A stretch of 46,538 nucleotides of DNA from Micromonospora parva. Its GTDB lineage: Bacteria; Actinomycetota; Actinomycetes; Mycobacteriales; Micromonosporaceae. The translations under genes and the position numbers were made by a program. This document shows, piece by piece, positions 10,310 to 17,710 of the stretch (the stretch's first letter is position 1; every line of letters starts with the position of its first letter). Under the pieces are notes generated by a model, which was given only the letters and a program-made list of their open reading frames with translations, ran no database searches and was not told the DNA's origin. The stretch is taken from NCBI RefSeq assembly GCF_000718515.1, contig NZ_JNZS01000035.1:1-46538 (forward strand), in the 5' to 3' direction.

Positions 10310-11656
10310 GTGCGCCTTTCTGACCTGCGCGGTCGTTCCGTCGCCGTCTGGGGCACCGGCCGGGAGGGCCGGGCCGCTGTGACCGCCATCGCCGCGCACG
10401 GTCCGGCCGAGCTGGTCGCCGTCGACGACAGCGCGAACTTCCTGTCGCTGCCCTGGGACGGTCCGCTGGCCGAGGCGGCGCCGCTGGTCACCGGTGAGGC
10501 GGGCTTCGAACGGCTGGCCGCCGCGGACGTGGTGGTCCGTTCCCCGGGCGTGCCGCAGACCCACCCGTGGCTGGTCGAGCTGCGCCGACGCGGGATCATG
10601 GTGACCCAGGGCACCGCGCTGTGGATGGCCGACCACGCCGCGCGCACCGTGGGGGTCACCGGCAGCAAGGGCAAGAGCACCACCTCCAGCCTGATCAGTC
10701 ACCTGCTCACCGCGATGGGCCGGCCCAACGTCTTCGGCGGCAACATCGGGGTGCCGACCCTGGACCTGCCGGAGGCGGAGCTGTACGTGCTGGAGCTGTC
10801 CAGCTACCAGTGCAGCGACCTCACCGACTCGCCCCGGGTGGCAGTGGTCACCGCGCTGTTCCCCGAGCACCTGGACGCGCACGGTGGGGAGCGGGAGTAC
10901 TACCGGGACAAACTGAACCTGCTGGCCCACGACCCGCAGACGATCGTGGTCAACGGTGCCGACCCCCGACTGGCCGCGGAGCTGGGTGAGCTGCCGGCGA
11001 TCCGGGCCGGTCGCCCCGACACCTTCCACGTCGCCACCGGCGCCGACGGCACGCAGTGGTTCCACGTCGGCGACCAGCCGCTCTTCCCGCGCGCCGTGCT
11101 GCCGCTGGTCGGCCGGCACAACGAGGGCAACCTCTGCGTCGCGCTCGCCGTGCTGGACGCGCTCGGCGTGGACGTGCTGGCCGGCAAGGACCACCTCGCC
11201 GTCGCCGTCGCCGAGTTCCAGGGGTTGGCCCACCGGCTCACCGAGATCACCGACCCGTCCGGGTTGACGTTCGTCGACGACACCCTGGCCACCAGCCCGT
11301 ACGCGGCCATGCACGCCATCGACGCGTACGACGGGCGGCCGTTGACGGTGATCGTCGGGGGCAACGACCGAGGTCTGGACTACACGCCGCTGGCCGAGCA
11401 CCTGGCCGAGCGGGAGCTGACCGTGATCGGGATCCCGGACAGCGGCGCCCGCATCGTCGAGGTGCTCGCCAACCTGCCGAAGGTGCGTACCGAACTGGTC
11501 GACGACCTGGTGGCGGCGGTCCGGCTGTCCCGCGAGGTGACACCGGCCGGCGGGGTGGTGCTGCTCTCCCCGGCCGCGCCCAGTTACGGACGGTTCCGCA
11601 ACTACGAGCACCGCTCCGAGGTGTTCGCCCAGGCCGTCGCCGACACCGCCCGCTGA
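10310..11656 (+). CDS. murD2: UDP-MurNAc-L-alanine--L-glutamate ligase, MurD2
   Basis: A 448-residue Mur ligase of MurD type. The N-terminal Rossmann-like UDP-binding domain runs from VAVWGTGREGR. The central ATPase carries the P-loop GVTGSKGKST (115-124), then GNIGVP, LELSSYQ and NEGNL. The C-terminal domain contains FVDDTLATSPYAA and VGGNDRG, the equivalents of the MurD DSKATN region. The divergent murL partner identifies it as MurD2, which ligates L-Glu rather than D-Glu to UDP-MurNAc-L-Ala. That specificity is inferred from the pairing, not from a residue I can point to. The start is GTG 10310 because GAGGAG lies exactly 6 bases upstream; GTG 10289 is in frame but lacks such a site. It converges on the DUF6114 gene with one base between stops. 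The canonical dcw-cluster murD would be elsewhere, if present. Confidence 0.85.
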   Translation: MRLSDLRGRSVAVWGTGREGRAAVTAIAAHGPAELVAVDDSANFLSLPWDGPLAEAAPLVTGEAGFERLAAADVVVRSPGVPQTHPWLVELRRRGIMVTQGTALWMADHAARTVGVTGSKGKSTTSSLISHLLTAMGRPNVFGGNIGVPTLDLPEAELYVLELSSYQCSDLTDSPRVAVVTALFPEHLDAHGGEREYYRDKLNLLAHDPQTIVVNGADPRLAAELGELPAIRAGRPDTFHVATGADGTQWFHVGDQPLFPRAVLPLVGRHNEGNLCVALAVLDALGVDVLAGKDHLAVAVAEFQGLAHRLTEITDPSGLTFVDDTLATSPYAAMHAIDAYDGRPLTVIVGGNDRGLDYTPLAEHLAERELTVIGIPDSGARIVEVLANLPKVRTELVDDLVAAVRLSREVTPAGGVVLLSPAAPSYGRFRNYEHRSEVFAQAVADTAR

Positions 11657-11657
11657 C

Positions 11658-12170
11658 TCAGCCCCGGTCGACCGGGCTGGGGTCCGGTGACCGCATCCCG
11701 GGCAGCAGCACTGTGTCGGCGGCGTCCTCGTGCTCGTTCTCGTCCTCGTCCGACGCGGGTTTCGTCGCGGCGCCGGTGGGAGGGTGGTCCTTGTCCGGAG
11801 TCCAGGCGAAAGCGAGTGCCCCGCCGATCAGGGCCAGCAGCATCCCGACCAGGAAGCCGCCCAGGTTCGAGGTCAACCAGGAGACCAGCCCGAGCACCAG
11901 CGAGATCACGGCGTAGAAGACCCGCTGCTGCGGGGTGGTGATCAGCAGGACGCCGCAGATCACGAGGATGGTGGGCACCAGGTATGCGGCGAGCCCCTGC
12001 GGTCCGATGTGCAGCAGCACCCCGAGCGGTGCGCGCAGGGTCGCCAGCATCTCGGCGCCCCCGAGGGCGATCAGCACTGCGGCGGTGAACGGGCGGGCCC
12101 GCCGCCAGCGGCGCCACCGCCCGCGGGTTTCGCGGACGGCCGGCGCCGTCTGGTGTTGTTCGGTGCTCAT
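11658..12170 (-). CDS. DUF6114 membrane protein
   Basis: A 170-residue integral membrane protein. A basic, Arg-rich N-terminus (RGRWRRWRRARP) precedes about four hydrophobic segments between residues 25 and 125. A hydrophilic, acidic tail of about 45 residues follows. It resembles DUF6114 proteins of actinomycetes, whose function is unknown and which are habitually encoded next to DUF6230 proteins, as here. The ATG is one base downstream of the DUF6230 stop, so the two are translationally coupled. The assignment is from memory of the pair; function is unknown. Confidence 0.8.
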   Translation of the reverse strand: MSTEQHQTAPAVRETRGRWRRWRRARPFTAAVLIALGGAEMLATLRAPLGVLLHIGPQGLAAYLVPTILVICGVLLITTPQQRVFYAVISLVLGLVSWLTSNLGGFLVGMLLALIGGALAFAWTPDKDHPPTGAATKPASDEDENEHEDAADTVLLPGMRSPDPSPVDRG

Positions 12171-12171
12171 G

Positions 12172-12801
12172 TCAGCACCCGTCGGAGGTGAACGCCATGC
12201 GCAGGTTGGGCAGGTTGAAGACGGCAGCGGTGGTGGCGTAGTTGTTCTGCCGCAGGTTCTCGATGACGATCGAGTCCGCCTGCTGGGAGAAGACGCCGGG
12301 GTTACCCTTCACACCGGGCACCTTGTCCAGGGTGCTGGCGTCCTGCCCGATGTCGATGTTCCGGAAAGCGGCGTTGCCGGCGATCTCGTCGCCGTCGACC
12401 ACAAGGGTCCGGGCGGTGACCGGTTTGTCGCCGTTGCCGGCGGTGATCTTGAGGAAGACACCGCCGAGGTTGATGCTCTGGCAGAGGTTGGTCAGCTCCG
12501 CCTTGTCGATCGCCGAGACCATCACCAGGACCTGTCCACCGGTGTCGCCCTGGTTGGGGCTGTCCGGGATCATCTGGTCGAGGGTGGCGAACTGCTCGAA
12601 CCCGGTGCCGGTGAGCCTGTCGGCGGTGACCGTGAACGGCATGCCCGAGATGGCGAACTGCGCGCCCAGCACGCCCTGGGCGGTCAGCATGATCATGCCG
12701 GCGGCGCCCGCCACGACGATGCCGAACGTGGCGGCGAACCGACGCCAACGCGTGCCACTGCGCGGCGGCCCGGGTGCGACGGGTGTGGTTTCCTCCGACA
12801 T
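12172..12801 (-). CDS. DUF6230 membrane-anchored protein
   Basis: A 209-residue protein with a short cytoplasmic N-terminus and one hydrophobic segment at about residues 22-48 (ATFGIVVAGAAGMIMLTAQG), followed by an extracytoplasmic domain containing the phrase FAISGMPFTVTADRLTG. The family (DUF6230) has no known function. The start is ATG 12801, with AAGGGGAG about 6 bases upstream. It is the first gene of a two-gene operon with DUF6114. A good sigma-70-type promoter lies about 80 bases upstream. Gene order and the nearby TetR gene suggest an envelope role under local control, which is inference. Confidence 0.8.
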   Translation of the reverse strand: MSEETTPVAPGPPRSGTRWRRFAATFGIVVAGAAGMIMLTAQGVLGAQFAISGMPFTVTADRLTGTGFEQFATLDQMIPDSPNQGDTGGQVLVMVSAIDKAELTNLCQSINLGGVFLKITAGNGDKPVTARTLVVDGDEIAGNAAFRNIDIGQDASTLDKVPGVKGNPGVFSQQADSIVIENLRQNNYATTAAVFNLPNLRMAFTSDGC

Positions 12802-12879
12802 GGCGGCTCCCCTTAAGATCGATTCATCGGCGACAATGGGAATTGCATCCCTGACCCGCGTTCTGTGGGCGCAGAGCCG

Positions 12880-12908
12880 AAGTTACCGCCGAGTAAAGGA
12901 GAGGTCAA
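12880..12908 (-). promoter_or_regulatory. Promoter of the DUF6230-DUF6114 operon
   Basis: On the minus strand TTGACC (12908-12903) and TAACTT (12885-12880) are separated by exactly 17 bases. The predicted start near 12873 leaves a 5' leader of about 70 bases ahead of ATG 12801. Confidence 0.55.
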
Positions 12909-12958
12909 CGGCACGTGACGGCCATTTGGGCGGTATTTGTTAAATGTGGCCAAGGTGA

Positions 12959-12975
12959 GAAACCGCTGCGGTTTC
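12959..12975. terminator. Short hairpin after the TetR gene
   Basis: GAAACCGC and GCGGTTTC form an 8-base inverted repeat around a single T, starting 12 bases past the TetR stop. No U-run follows. It may be a weak terminator or an operator. Confidence 0.3.
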
Positions 12976-12986
12976 CGACCGTGTGA

Positions 12987-13751
12987 TCAGGAGGGGTGGG
13001 TCGGTGCGCATGGCGCGGTCGTACTCGGGCCGTCGTCCGGCCGTATCGGCCGGGTCGCCTGAATCGCGGCCTCGGTGCCCAGGAACGGCGCCATGGCCGC
13101 GTAGGTGAGCACCGGCAGCAGTTGCGGCAACTCCGCCGCCCGACCCCGCGCCACACGGCCGCGGACAGTGGCGTAGATGCCGCCGACCACTGTGGACACC
13201 AGCTCGTCGCGGCCCACCTCGGCGAGCGCCGGCCCCGAGCCGGCGTCGACGAAGAACCGACGGAAGCTGGTGAGCAGCGCGTCGCGCTCGCGGCGGGCGT
13301 CGGGGCCGGCCGCGTCCACCTCGACGAGCGCCATCCGGGCGAACGCCGGAACGCTCGCCAGCACCTCCAGCAGGGTGCGCAGCGCGGCGCGTGCCGCGTC
13401 CGGCCAGGTCGGGCCAGCCTCGCGGTAGGCGTTCTCCATCAGTTGTGACACCACGGCGATCCCGTGCCGGTACGCGGCGAGAAAGGCGTCCTCCTTGCCC
13501 GTGAACAGGGCGTAGAAGGCCGGCCGGGTCACGCCGGCGGCTTGGCAGATGTCGCTGACCCGGGCGTTGTCGTAGCCCTTCGTCGCCACCTCGTGCACGA
13601 GCCCGTCGAAGAGGCGGTCTCGCTGGGTCGCGGCCACGACCTCTGCGGAGACCCGTCGCGGGCCGCGCTTGATCGCGCGGTCCGGGTCGCGGCCCGGGCG
13701 TGCACCCGGCAGGGGCGCCGGCGCCGGCTGAGGGTGGCTCTGCGTGGTCAA
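12987..13751 (-). CDS. TetR-family transcriptional regulator
   Basis: A 254-residue TetR-type repressor. A Pro-rich tail of about 30 residues precedes the DNA-binding domain at about 40-90, with the helix-turn-helix VSDICQAAGVTRPAFYALFTGKED. The C-terminal ligand/dimer domain follows. It starts at TTG 13751, with GGAGG 8 bases upstream; no ATG or GTG is available in frame nearby. An out-of-frame ATG AAT TGA at 13756-13748 overlaps the TTG, so ribosomes that initiate there would terminate at once. Two direct repeats of ATTCATTGAC lie at the start codon and the divergent promoter, suggesting autoregulation plus control of the secreted protein downstream. Ligand unknown. Confidence 0.88.
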   Translation of the reverse strand: MTTQSHPQPAPAPLPGARPGRDPDRAIKRGPRRVSAEVVAATQRDRLFDGLVHEVATKGYDNARVSDICQAAGVTRPAFYALFTGKEDAFLAAYRHGIAVVSQLMENAYREAGPTWPDAARAALRTLLEVLASVPAFARMALVEVDAAGPDARRERDALLTSFRRFFVDAGSGPALAEVGRDELVSTVVGGIYATVRGRVARGRAAELPQLLPVLTYAAMAPFLGTEAAIQATRPIRPDDGPSTTAPCAPTHPS

Positions 13752-13778
13752 TTCATTGACCTCCGTTGATTCATTGAC
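13751..13778. promoter_or_regulatory. Tandem ATTCATTGAC repeats, likely TetR operator
   Basis: Identical 10-mers at 13751-13760 and 13769-13778, period 18 bp. The second contains the -35 hexamer of the rightward promoter and the first covers the TetR start codon. One regulator bound here would affect both divergent genes. The same motif is not seen at the DUF6230 promoter. Confidence 0.5.
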
Positions 13779-13803
13779 TTTGCGACCCTCCGGGGTTTAT
13801 AAC
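13774..13803 (+). promoter_or_regulatory. Rightward promoter of the secreted-protein gene
   Basis: TTGACT at 13774-13779 and TATAAC at 13798-13803 are spaced by 18 bases (TTATAA one base earlier gives 17). It is one of the closest matches to the sigma-70 consensus in the window. The start would be near 13810, about 75 bases before the small ORF and about 340 bases before ATG 14150. Confidence 0.6.
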
Positions 13804-13883
13804 TTTCCTCACGCTCAGTTCGCTCCCCGTCACCTTTGGTGATCTCCCCGGATGGTCACCCTGACTCGTCGAAGGAGGGCTCG

Positions 13884-13982
13884 ATGGCTGTCATTATCGC
13901 CGAACACGAACGCTCTCCCAATGCCGGAAAGGCGCAGGTGACGCGGCTACGCCGCAGTGCACCACGCCGACCCGCCCGCTGA
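13884..13982 (+). CDS. Possible 32-residue small protein or leader peptide
   Basis: ATG 13884 follows GAAGGAGGG with a 4-base gap and opens a frame of 32 codons ending at TGA 13982. The peptide starts MAVIIAEHERSPNAGKAQVT and ends in an Arg/Pro-rich tail. It is the first good start after the strong rightward promoter and lies in the long leader of the secreted-protein gene. I do not recognise it. A real small protein, a leader peptide or a chance ORF are all possible. Apart from this ORF and the promoter elements, the 13752-14149 gap shows nothing else. Confidence 0.35.
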   Translation: MAVIIAEHERSPNAGKAQVTRLRRSAPRRPAR

Positions 13983-14149
13983 TCCGCGGCACCTCCGTCA
14001 CCCGCGCCCGACCCGACGGTCGCCCGGCGCCTCCTCCACCACCACCGCCGTCCACCTCGGACGGCCATGATCGCCGCCCGGCGTGCCCGCCCGGCGGTGA
14101 CCGCCTGCGCGGTCCGCTCGTTCCCGTCCCGCCACCGGAAGGAAGCACC

Positions 14150-14833
14150 ATGCTCAGGTACGGAAAAATCGGCGGGGGTCTCGTCGCCCTCGCGCTGCTG
14201 ACCGGTCTCGTAGCCGCCCCGCCAGCCTCCGCCGACCCGTCAGCCGCGCTCGCCGGCAACGTCCTGACCTACCCCACGGCTGGCGGCACCGCCGTCGCCG
14301 TCAACGACGTCATCCAGGCCAGCCTCAAGACCGGCACCAACGCCACCTTCTACAGCTCCACCTCGGGCACCACCGGCATCAAGTGCGCCGCGTCCAGCTT
14401 CAGCGCCAAGGTGCTCACCAACCCGACCGCCCCGGGCACCGCCACCGAGAGCCTCACCGCCCAGAGCTTCGGCACCTGCACCACCAACGTGTTCGGCACC
14501 ACCGGGGTGCAGAGCATCGCCCTCAACAACCTGCCGTACGCCACCTCCGTCACCAGCGCCGGCGTGGTCAAGATCTCCGGCACCACGGCGGCGCCGGTGC
14601 AGAGCACCGTCGTGCTGAACTCGTTGCTCGGCACGATCACCTGCGTCTACCGGACCAGCACCAACAGCCTCACCGGCACGGCGGCCAACGCCACCAACTC
14701 GATCACCTTCGCCAATCAGCCGTTCACCAAGTTCTCCGGCCCGTCCCTCTGCTTCGGCACCGCGTACTTCTCGGCGACGTACTCGCCGGTGCGCGACAGC
14801 ACCAAGGGCAACGCCGCCGTCTACGTGAACTGA
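14150..14833 (+). CDS. Secreted protein of unknown function
   Basis: A 227-residue exported protein. A Sec signal peptide spans residues 1-28 (LVALALLTGLVAAPPASA, cleavage before DPSAALAGN). The mature part is rich in Thr, Ser, Ala and Asn, has no further membrane segment, and carries four cysteines (in KCAAS, GTCTTN, TCVYR and LCFGT) that could form two disulfides; the repeated beta-strand-like pattern suggests a beta-sandwich. The start is ATG 14150 with GGAAGGAA upstream. It lies downstream of the TetR-linked promoter and ends at a strong hairpin. Similar Thr/Ser-rich secreted proteins occur near DUF6230/DUF6114 genes in actinomycetes, as I recall it. Function unknown. Confidence 0.82.
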   Translation: MLRYGKIGGGLVALALLTGLVAAPPASADPSAALAGNVLTYPTAGGTAVAVNDVIQASLKTGTNATFYSSTSGTTGIKCAASSFSAKVLTNPTAPGTATESLTAQSFGTCTTNVFGTTGVQSIALNNLPYATSVTSAGVVKISGTTAAPVQSTVVLNSLLGTITCVYRTSTNSLTGTAANATNSITFANQPFTKFSGPSLCFGTAYFSATYSPVRDSTKGNAAVYVN

Positions 14834-14845
14834 CCATGCTCCACC

Positions 14846-14881
14846 GGGCCGGCGCGCGGGCGATCCGCCGTGCGCCGGCCC
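14846..14881. terminator. Bidirectional hairpin terminator
   Basis: GGGCCGGCGC (14846-14855) pairs perfectly with GCGCCGGCCC (14872-14881) across a 16-base loop. It sits between convergent stops at 14833 and 14897. There is no U-run, as is common in high-GC actinomycetes. Confidence 0.65.
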
Positions 14882-14896
14882 TCGACCATGCCCGGG

Positions 14897-15862
14897 TCAG
14901 CCGGCGACCAGCGCCGCGTGCAGGGCCCGCATCGACCGGACGGCCGAGCGGATCTCCTGCAGGTAGCGGCCGGGGCTGAGCGTCTGCTCCGGCAGCCGGG
15001 CCAGGCCGGGCAGGGTGGGGTCCACCCCGACGGTGTCGATCCCGCAGCCGTACGGCAGGGCCAGGGTGCGCAGCGCGTCGCAGTGCTGGAACGGCACGTA
15101 GATCGGCGCGGTGAGCATCAGCACCTGATCGCCCGGGGCGACCTGGGCGTGCCCGGCCCAGAAACGCTGCGTGTCCGCGGTGTGCGCCCGCCGCAGGTGC
15201 GGTTCGCTCGACGGCGCCGCCAGCACCCGTACCGGCGGCAGGCCCCTGGGGTGGTAGGTCCGCGACGACCAGGAGTGGTGCGGGTGGCCTGCGTCGACCC
15301 CGTCGCGCTCCGCCGGGACGGCCACCCCGAACGCCCGCCGGACCGCCGTGTCCAGCACGTCCACCTCGGTGTCGTCGGCCGGCAGGCCAGCGTCGGCCAG
15401 CGTCGCGCGTTCCCACTCGGACAGCGGCCGGAAGCTGCCCAGCACGGCCACCTCGCCGCCCACCGCCAGCCCGGCACGCAGCAGGTGCGCGGCGTAGGTG
15501 ACGCGGCGCACGCAGGCGTGTGCCAGGCCGCCGAGCACCACCAGGTGGGCGTACGCGCCACGGGTCGGCGGCACCGGATGGACCAGCCCGAGCGCGGCTG
15601 CCGCGTCGAGCACCAGCGCGGCGGTGGCCGGATCGAGGTCGGGTTCGCGCGCGTCGGGCCGTTCCCGGCCACCCCGGAAGTCCCAGTGTCGGGCGGAGAA
15701 CTCGTCCAGGAATCGGAGCACCTCGGTGAGATCGCCGTCGGGCCAGGCGCCGCCGAAGCGGGCGACCAGGCCGCGGAGCGGATCCGCGCAGACCCAGCCG
15801 GCGATGCCGGCGGCGGGCTCGCCCGGCGCACCGACGGGCAGCGGTACGGGCAGCTCGGGCAC
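14897..15862 (-). CDS. Conserved hypothetical protein
   Basis: A 321-residue soluble protein without signal peptide or clear membrane helix. I do not recognise the family. Visible blocks are LVVLGGLAHACVRRVTYAAHLL in the middle and DTQRFWAGHAQVAPGDQVLM near residue 255. The order of a GG-containing strand and later a strand with a Tyr-Val-Pro-Phe-Gln turn is vaguely like YdcF/SanA (DUF218) proteins, but the match is too weak to call. I chose GTG 15862 because TACGAT ends 6 bases upstream and no Shine-Dalgarno exists; the frame is open to 16387 but is antisense to the next gene there. It is divergent from the membrane-protein pair at 15936, with 73 bases between starts. Confidence 0.75.
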   Translation of the reverse strand: MPELPVPLPVGAPGEPAAGIAGWVCADPLRGLVARFGGAWPDGDLTEVLRFLDEFSARHWDFRGGRERPDAREPDLDPATAALVLDAAAALGLVHPVPPTRGAYAHLVVLGGLAHACVRRVTYAAHLLRAGLAVGGEVAVLGSFRPLSEWERATLADAGLPADDTEVDVLDTAVRRAFGVAVPAERDGVDAGHPHHSWSSRTYHPRGLPPVRVLAAPSSEPHLRRAHTADTQRFWAGHAQVAPGDQVLMLTAPIYVPFQHCDALRTLALPYGCGIDTVGVDPTLPGLARLPEQTLSPGRYLQEIRSAVRSMRALHAALVAG

Positions 15863-15874
15863 CGCCGGATCGTA
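15860..15874 (-). promoter_or_regulatory. -10 hexamer of a leaderless start
   Basis: On the minus strand TACGAT (15874-15869) is followed by six bases and GTG 15862. No Shine-Dalgarno or good -35 is visible. Confidence 0.45.
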
Positions 15875-15935
15875 CCGGGGAGTGGTTGTCGTCCCGTCGT
15901 ACCCTGACAGCAGCCGGCGCCCGGGAGGTACCTCG

Positions 15936-16805
15936 ATGGCCGATCTGCTTCGCCGATCCCGCCCCGGCCGGGTCGGTTCGGCGGGCGGGATCGTCCGGCT
16001 GCTGGCGCACACCGACCCGGTCGCGTTGGTCGGCATCCTGCTGTCCGTCTCGCTGTCCGTGACGTTGGACCTGACCAACGCGGCAACCGGCGTGGAGTCG
16101 TTGCTCGCTGGGCTGATGGGCACCACCATCTCGCTGCTGGTCGACTCGCTGGCCCGCGCCGAGCGCCGGTTCCACCTGCGGACGCTGCTGGAGGGGCCGC
16201 CGTGGCTGGTGCACGCCGTGCCGGAGGTGGTCACCGGCACCCGTGAGGCGGTCGAGCGGCATCCGGGCAGTCGGGTGGCCGAGGAGGCCCGCCGCCGGTT
16301 CGAACGGTTCCGCGCGGAGACCGAGCAACTGCGCGTCGGTCGGATCATCCGGCCCGGCGGCGACTGCCAGGACCTGCTCGGGGGCACCCGCGAGTGCCGA
16401 CAGCGGTTGGACGCGGTGACGAACGTGATGCCGAGGGCCAGTGGCGAGCTGAGCTGGTGGCGCAGCGAGATCGGCCGGCACTACTGGGCGACGAACATCG
16501 AGGCGCTGGCTCGTGGCGTCCAGGTCACCCGGATCTTTCTGCACGCTGGGCTCACCGACGAGCTGACCGACCTGGTGCGGGCGCAGCGGCGGGCCGGGGT
16601 GCGGGTGGGTCTGTTGCCGTGGGGCGTGGTCGACGCGTCCCGGCACGTCAACCTGACGCTGTGGGACGGTACGGCGTGCTGGGAGGGTCGGATGAGCGCG
16701 CACGGCGAGATCACCGAGAACCAGTTCTCGGTGAATGCCGGGGATCTGGCCCGGCTGACCGACGTCTTCGAGGTCTGCGTCGAGGCGGCGACCTTCCTCG
16801 ACTGA
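15936..16805 (+). CDS. Hypothetical membrane-anchored protein
   Basis: A 289-residue protein. Two hydrophobic segments at about residues 28-47 and 52-68 form an N-terminal hairpin anchor. An Arg/Glu-rich linker follows (about 70-150), then a soluble C-terminal domain. That domain contains SWWRSEIGRHYWATNIEALA and GVQVTRIFLHAG, then AGVRVGLLPWG. The pattern recalls phospholipase D-like or sensor domains of unknown role, but no HKD motif is present, so I assign no activity. The start is ATG 15936 with GGGAGG upstream. The next membrane-protein gene follows after 24 bases, so the two are probably one operon. Confidence 0.75.
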   Translation: MADLLRRSRPGRVGSAGGIVRLLAHTDPVALVGILLSVSLSVTLDLTNAATGVESLLAGLMGTTISLLVDSLARAERRFHLRTLLEGPPWLVHAVPEVVTGTREAVERHPGSRVAEEARRRFERFRAETEQLRVGRIIRPGGDCQDLLGGTRECRQRLDAVTNVMPRASGELSWWRSEIGRHYWATNIEALARGVQVTRIFLHAGLTDELTDLVRAQRRAGVRVGLLPWGVVDASRHVNLTLWDGTACWEGRMSAHGEITENQFSVNAGDLARLTDVFEVCVEAATFLD

Positions 16806-16829
16806 CCGCGACCGGAGGGTGTGCCCCCG

Positions 16830-17603
16830 ATGACCGTTCAGGCCGTGCTGCTGGTGACCGCGGTTGTCTGGGCGGTCAGCCTGATCCGATCGGTACGACT
16901 GCGGGCGCTCGTCTACAGTCTTCCGCTGCCGATGACGCTGGCCCTGATGAGCACCGGGCATCGGGTTGAGGGCGCGCAACTGCTCGGGGTGCTCGGCCTC
17001 AACCTGTTCTTCGTCGTCGTGACAGTCACCCACCACCGGCTGCGCTGGCCGATCCTGCTCGCCGACGCCGCCGGGATCGTCGCGTACGTGGCGTTCAGCG
17101 CCGTCCTGCTCGCCGTGCCGGTGCCGTTCGAGTTGGCGTTGGCCGGGTCGGTGACGCTGTGGGGGCTGGCCATGCTGCTGCTACGCCGAAACCGCCCCGC
17201 CGCGTCGCCGCAACCGTCGGGCCCGCTCGCGGCGCAGGGGCGTCGGATGCCGGCGCCGGTCAAGCTGCTGGTGATCCTGGTGGGCGCGACACTCACCGGG
17301 CTGCTCGGCGAGGTGCTGCGCGCCATGGTGGTGACGTTTCCGTACTCGGGGGTGCTGGTGGCCGTCGAGGGTCGCCGAGACCTGGTGGCGTTCACGCGGC
17401 ACTTCGCCCGCAACAGCCTGGCGCTCGTTGGTTTCCTCGCCGCGTACCACTGGTGGCAGGACCATTCGACGGTCGCCGCGCTGGTGGCCGGCTGGTTGGC
17501 GTTCACGATGCTGGCCGTGGCGCTGCACGCGTCGACGTCCTTGGGCGTGGTTCGGCGTCGGGCCGCGCTGGGCGCCGCCGGACGAGGCGTGCCGGGTGTC
17601 TGA
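16830..17603 (+). CDS. Hypothetical integral membrane protein
   Basis: A 257-residue polytopic protein with about six to seven hydrophobic segments, beginning MTVQAVLLVTAVVWAVSL. The longer loop in the middle (about 115-140) is Arg/Pro-rich. No signature of a known transporter or enzyme is visible. ATG 16830 was chosen, with GGAGG about 11 bases upstream; GTG 16821 in the same frame is too close to that site. It probably shares a transcript with the preceding anchored protein, suggesting a two-component membrane complex (inference). No terminator is obvious before the aminotransferase gene. Confidence 0.75.
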   Translation: MTVQAVLLVTAVVWAVSLIRSVRLRALVYSLPLPMTLALMSTGHRVEGAQLLGVLGLNLFFVVVTVTHHRLRWPILLADAAGIVAYVAFSAVLLAVPVPFELALAGSVTLWGLAMLLLRRNRPAASPQPSGPLAAQGRRMPAPVKLLVILVGATLTGLLGEVLRAMVVTFPYSGVLVAVEGRRDLVAFTRHFARNSLALVGFLAAYHWWQDHSTVAALVAGWLAFTMLAVALHASTSLGVVRRRAALGAAGRGVPGV

Positions 17604-17710
17604 CGCACTGTCAGGAGCGGATGCCTGCTGCGCTACACAGTGGCAGTTGTTCGCCTCGGCTGGCGGTGGGAGCGTGCGGTATCCACGAACGCCGCTGAAG
17701 GGTTGCCACG

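Noticed and set aside
14724..17036. 770-codon open frame on the minus strand
   Set aside because: It runs through several good genes in other frames and its translation lacks domain structure; the frame at 14897-15862 explains this strand.
17604..17710. Promoter or operator before the aminotransferase gene (CACTGT...ACAGTG)
   Set aside because: The six-base arms are 25 bases apart and no spaced -35/-10 pair could be found, so nothing is called.
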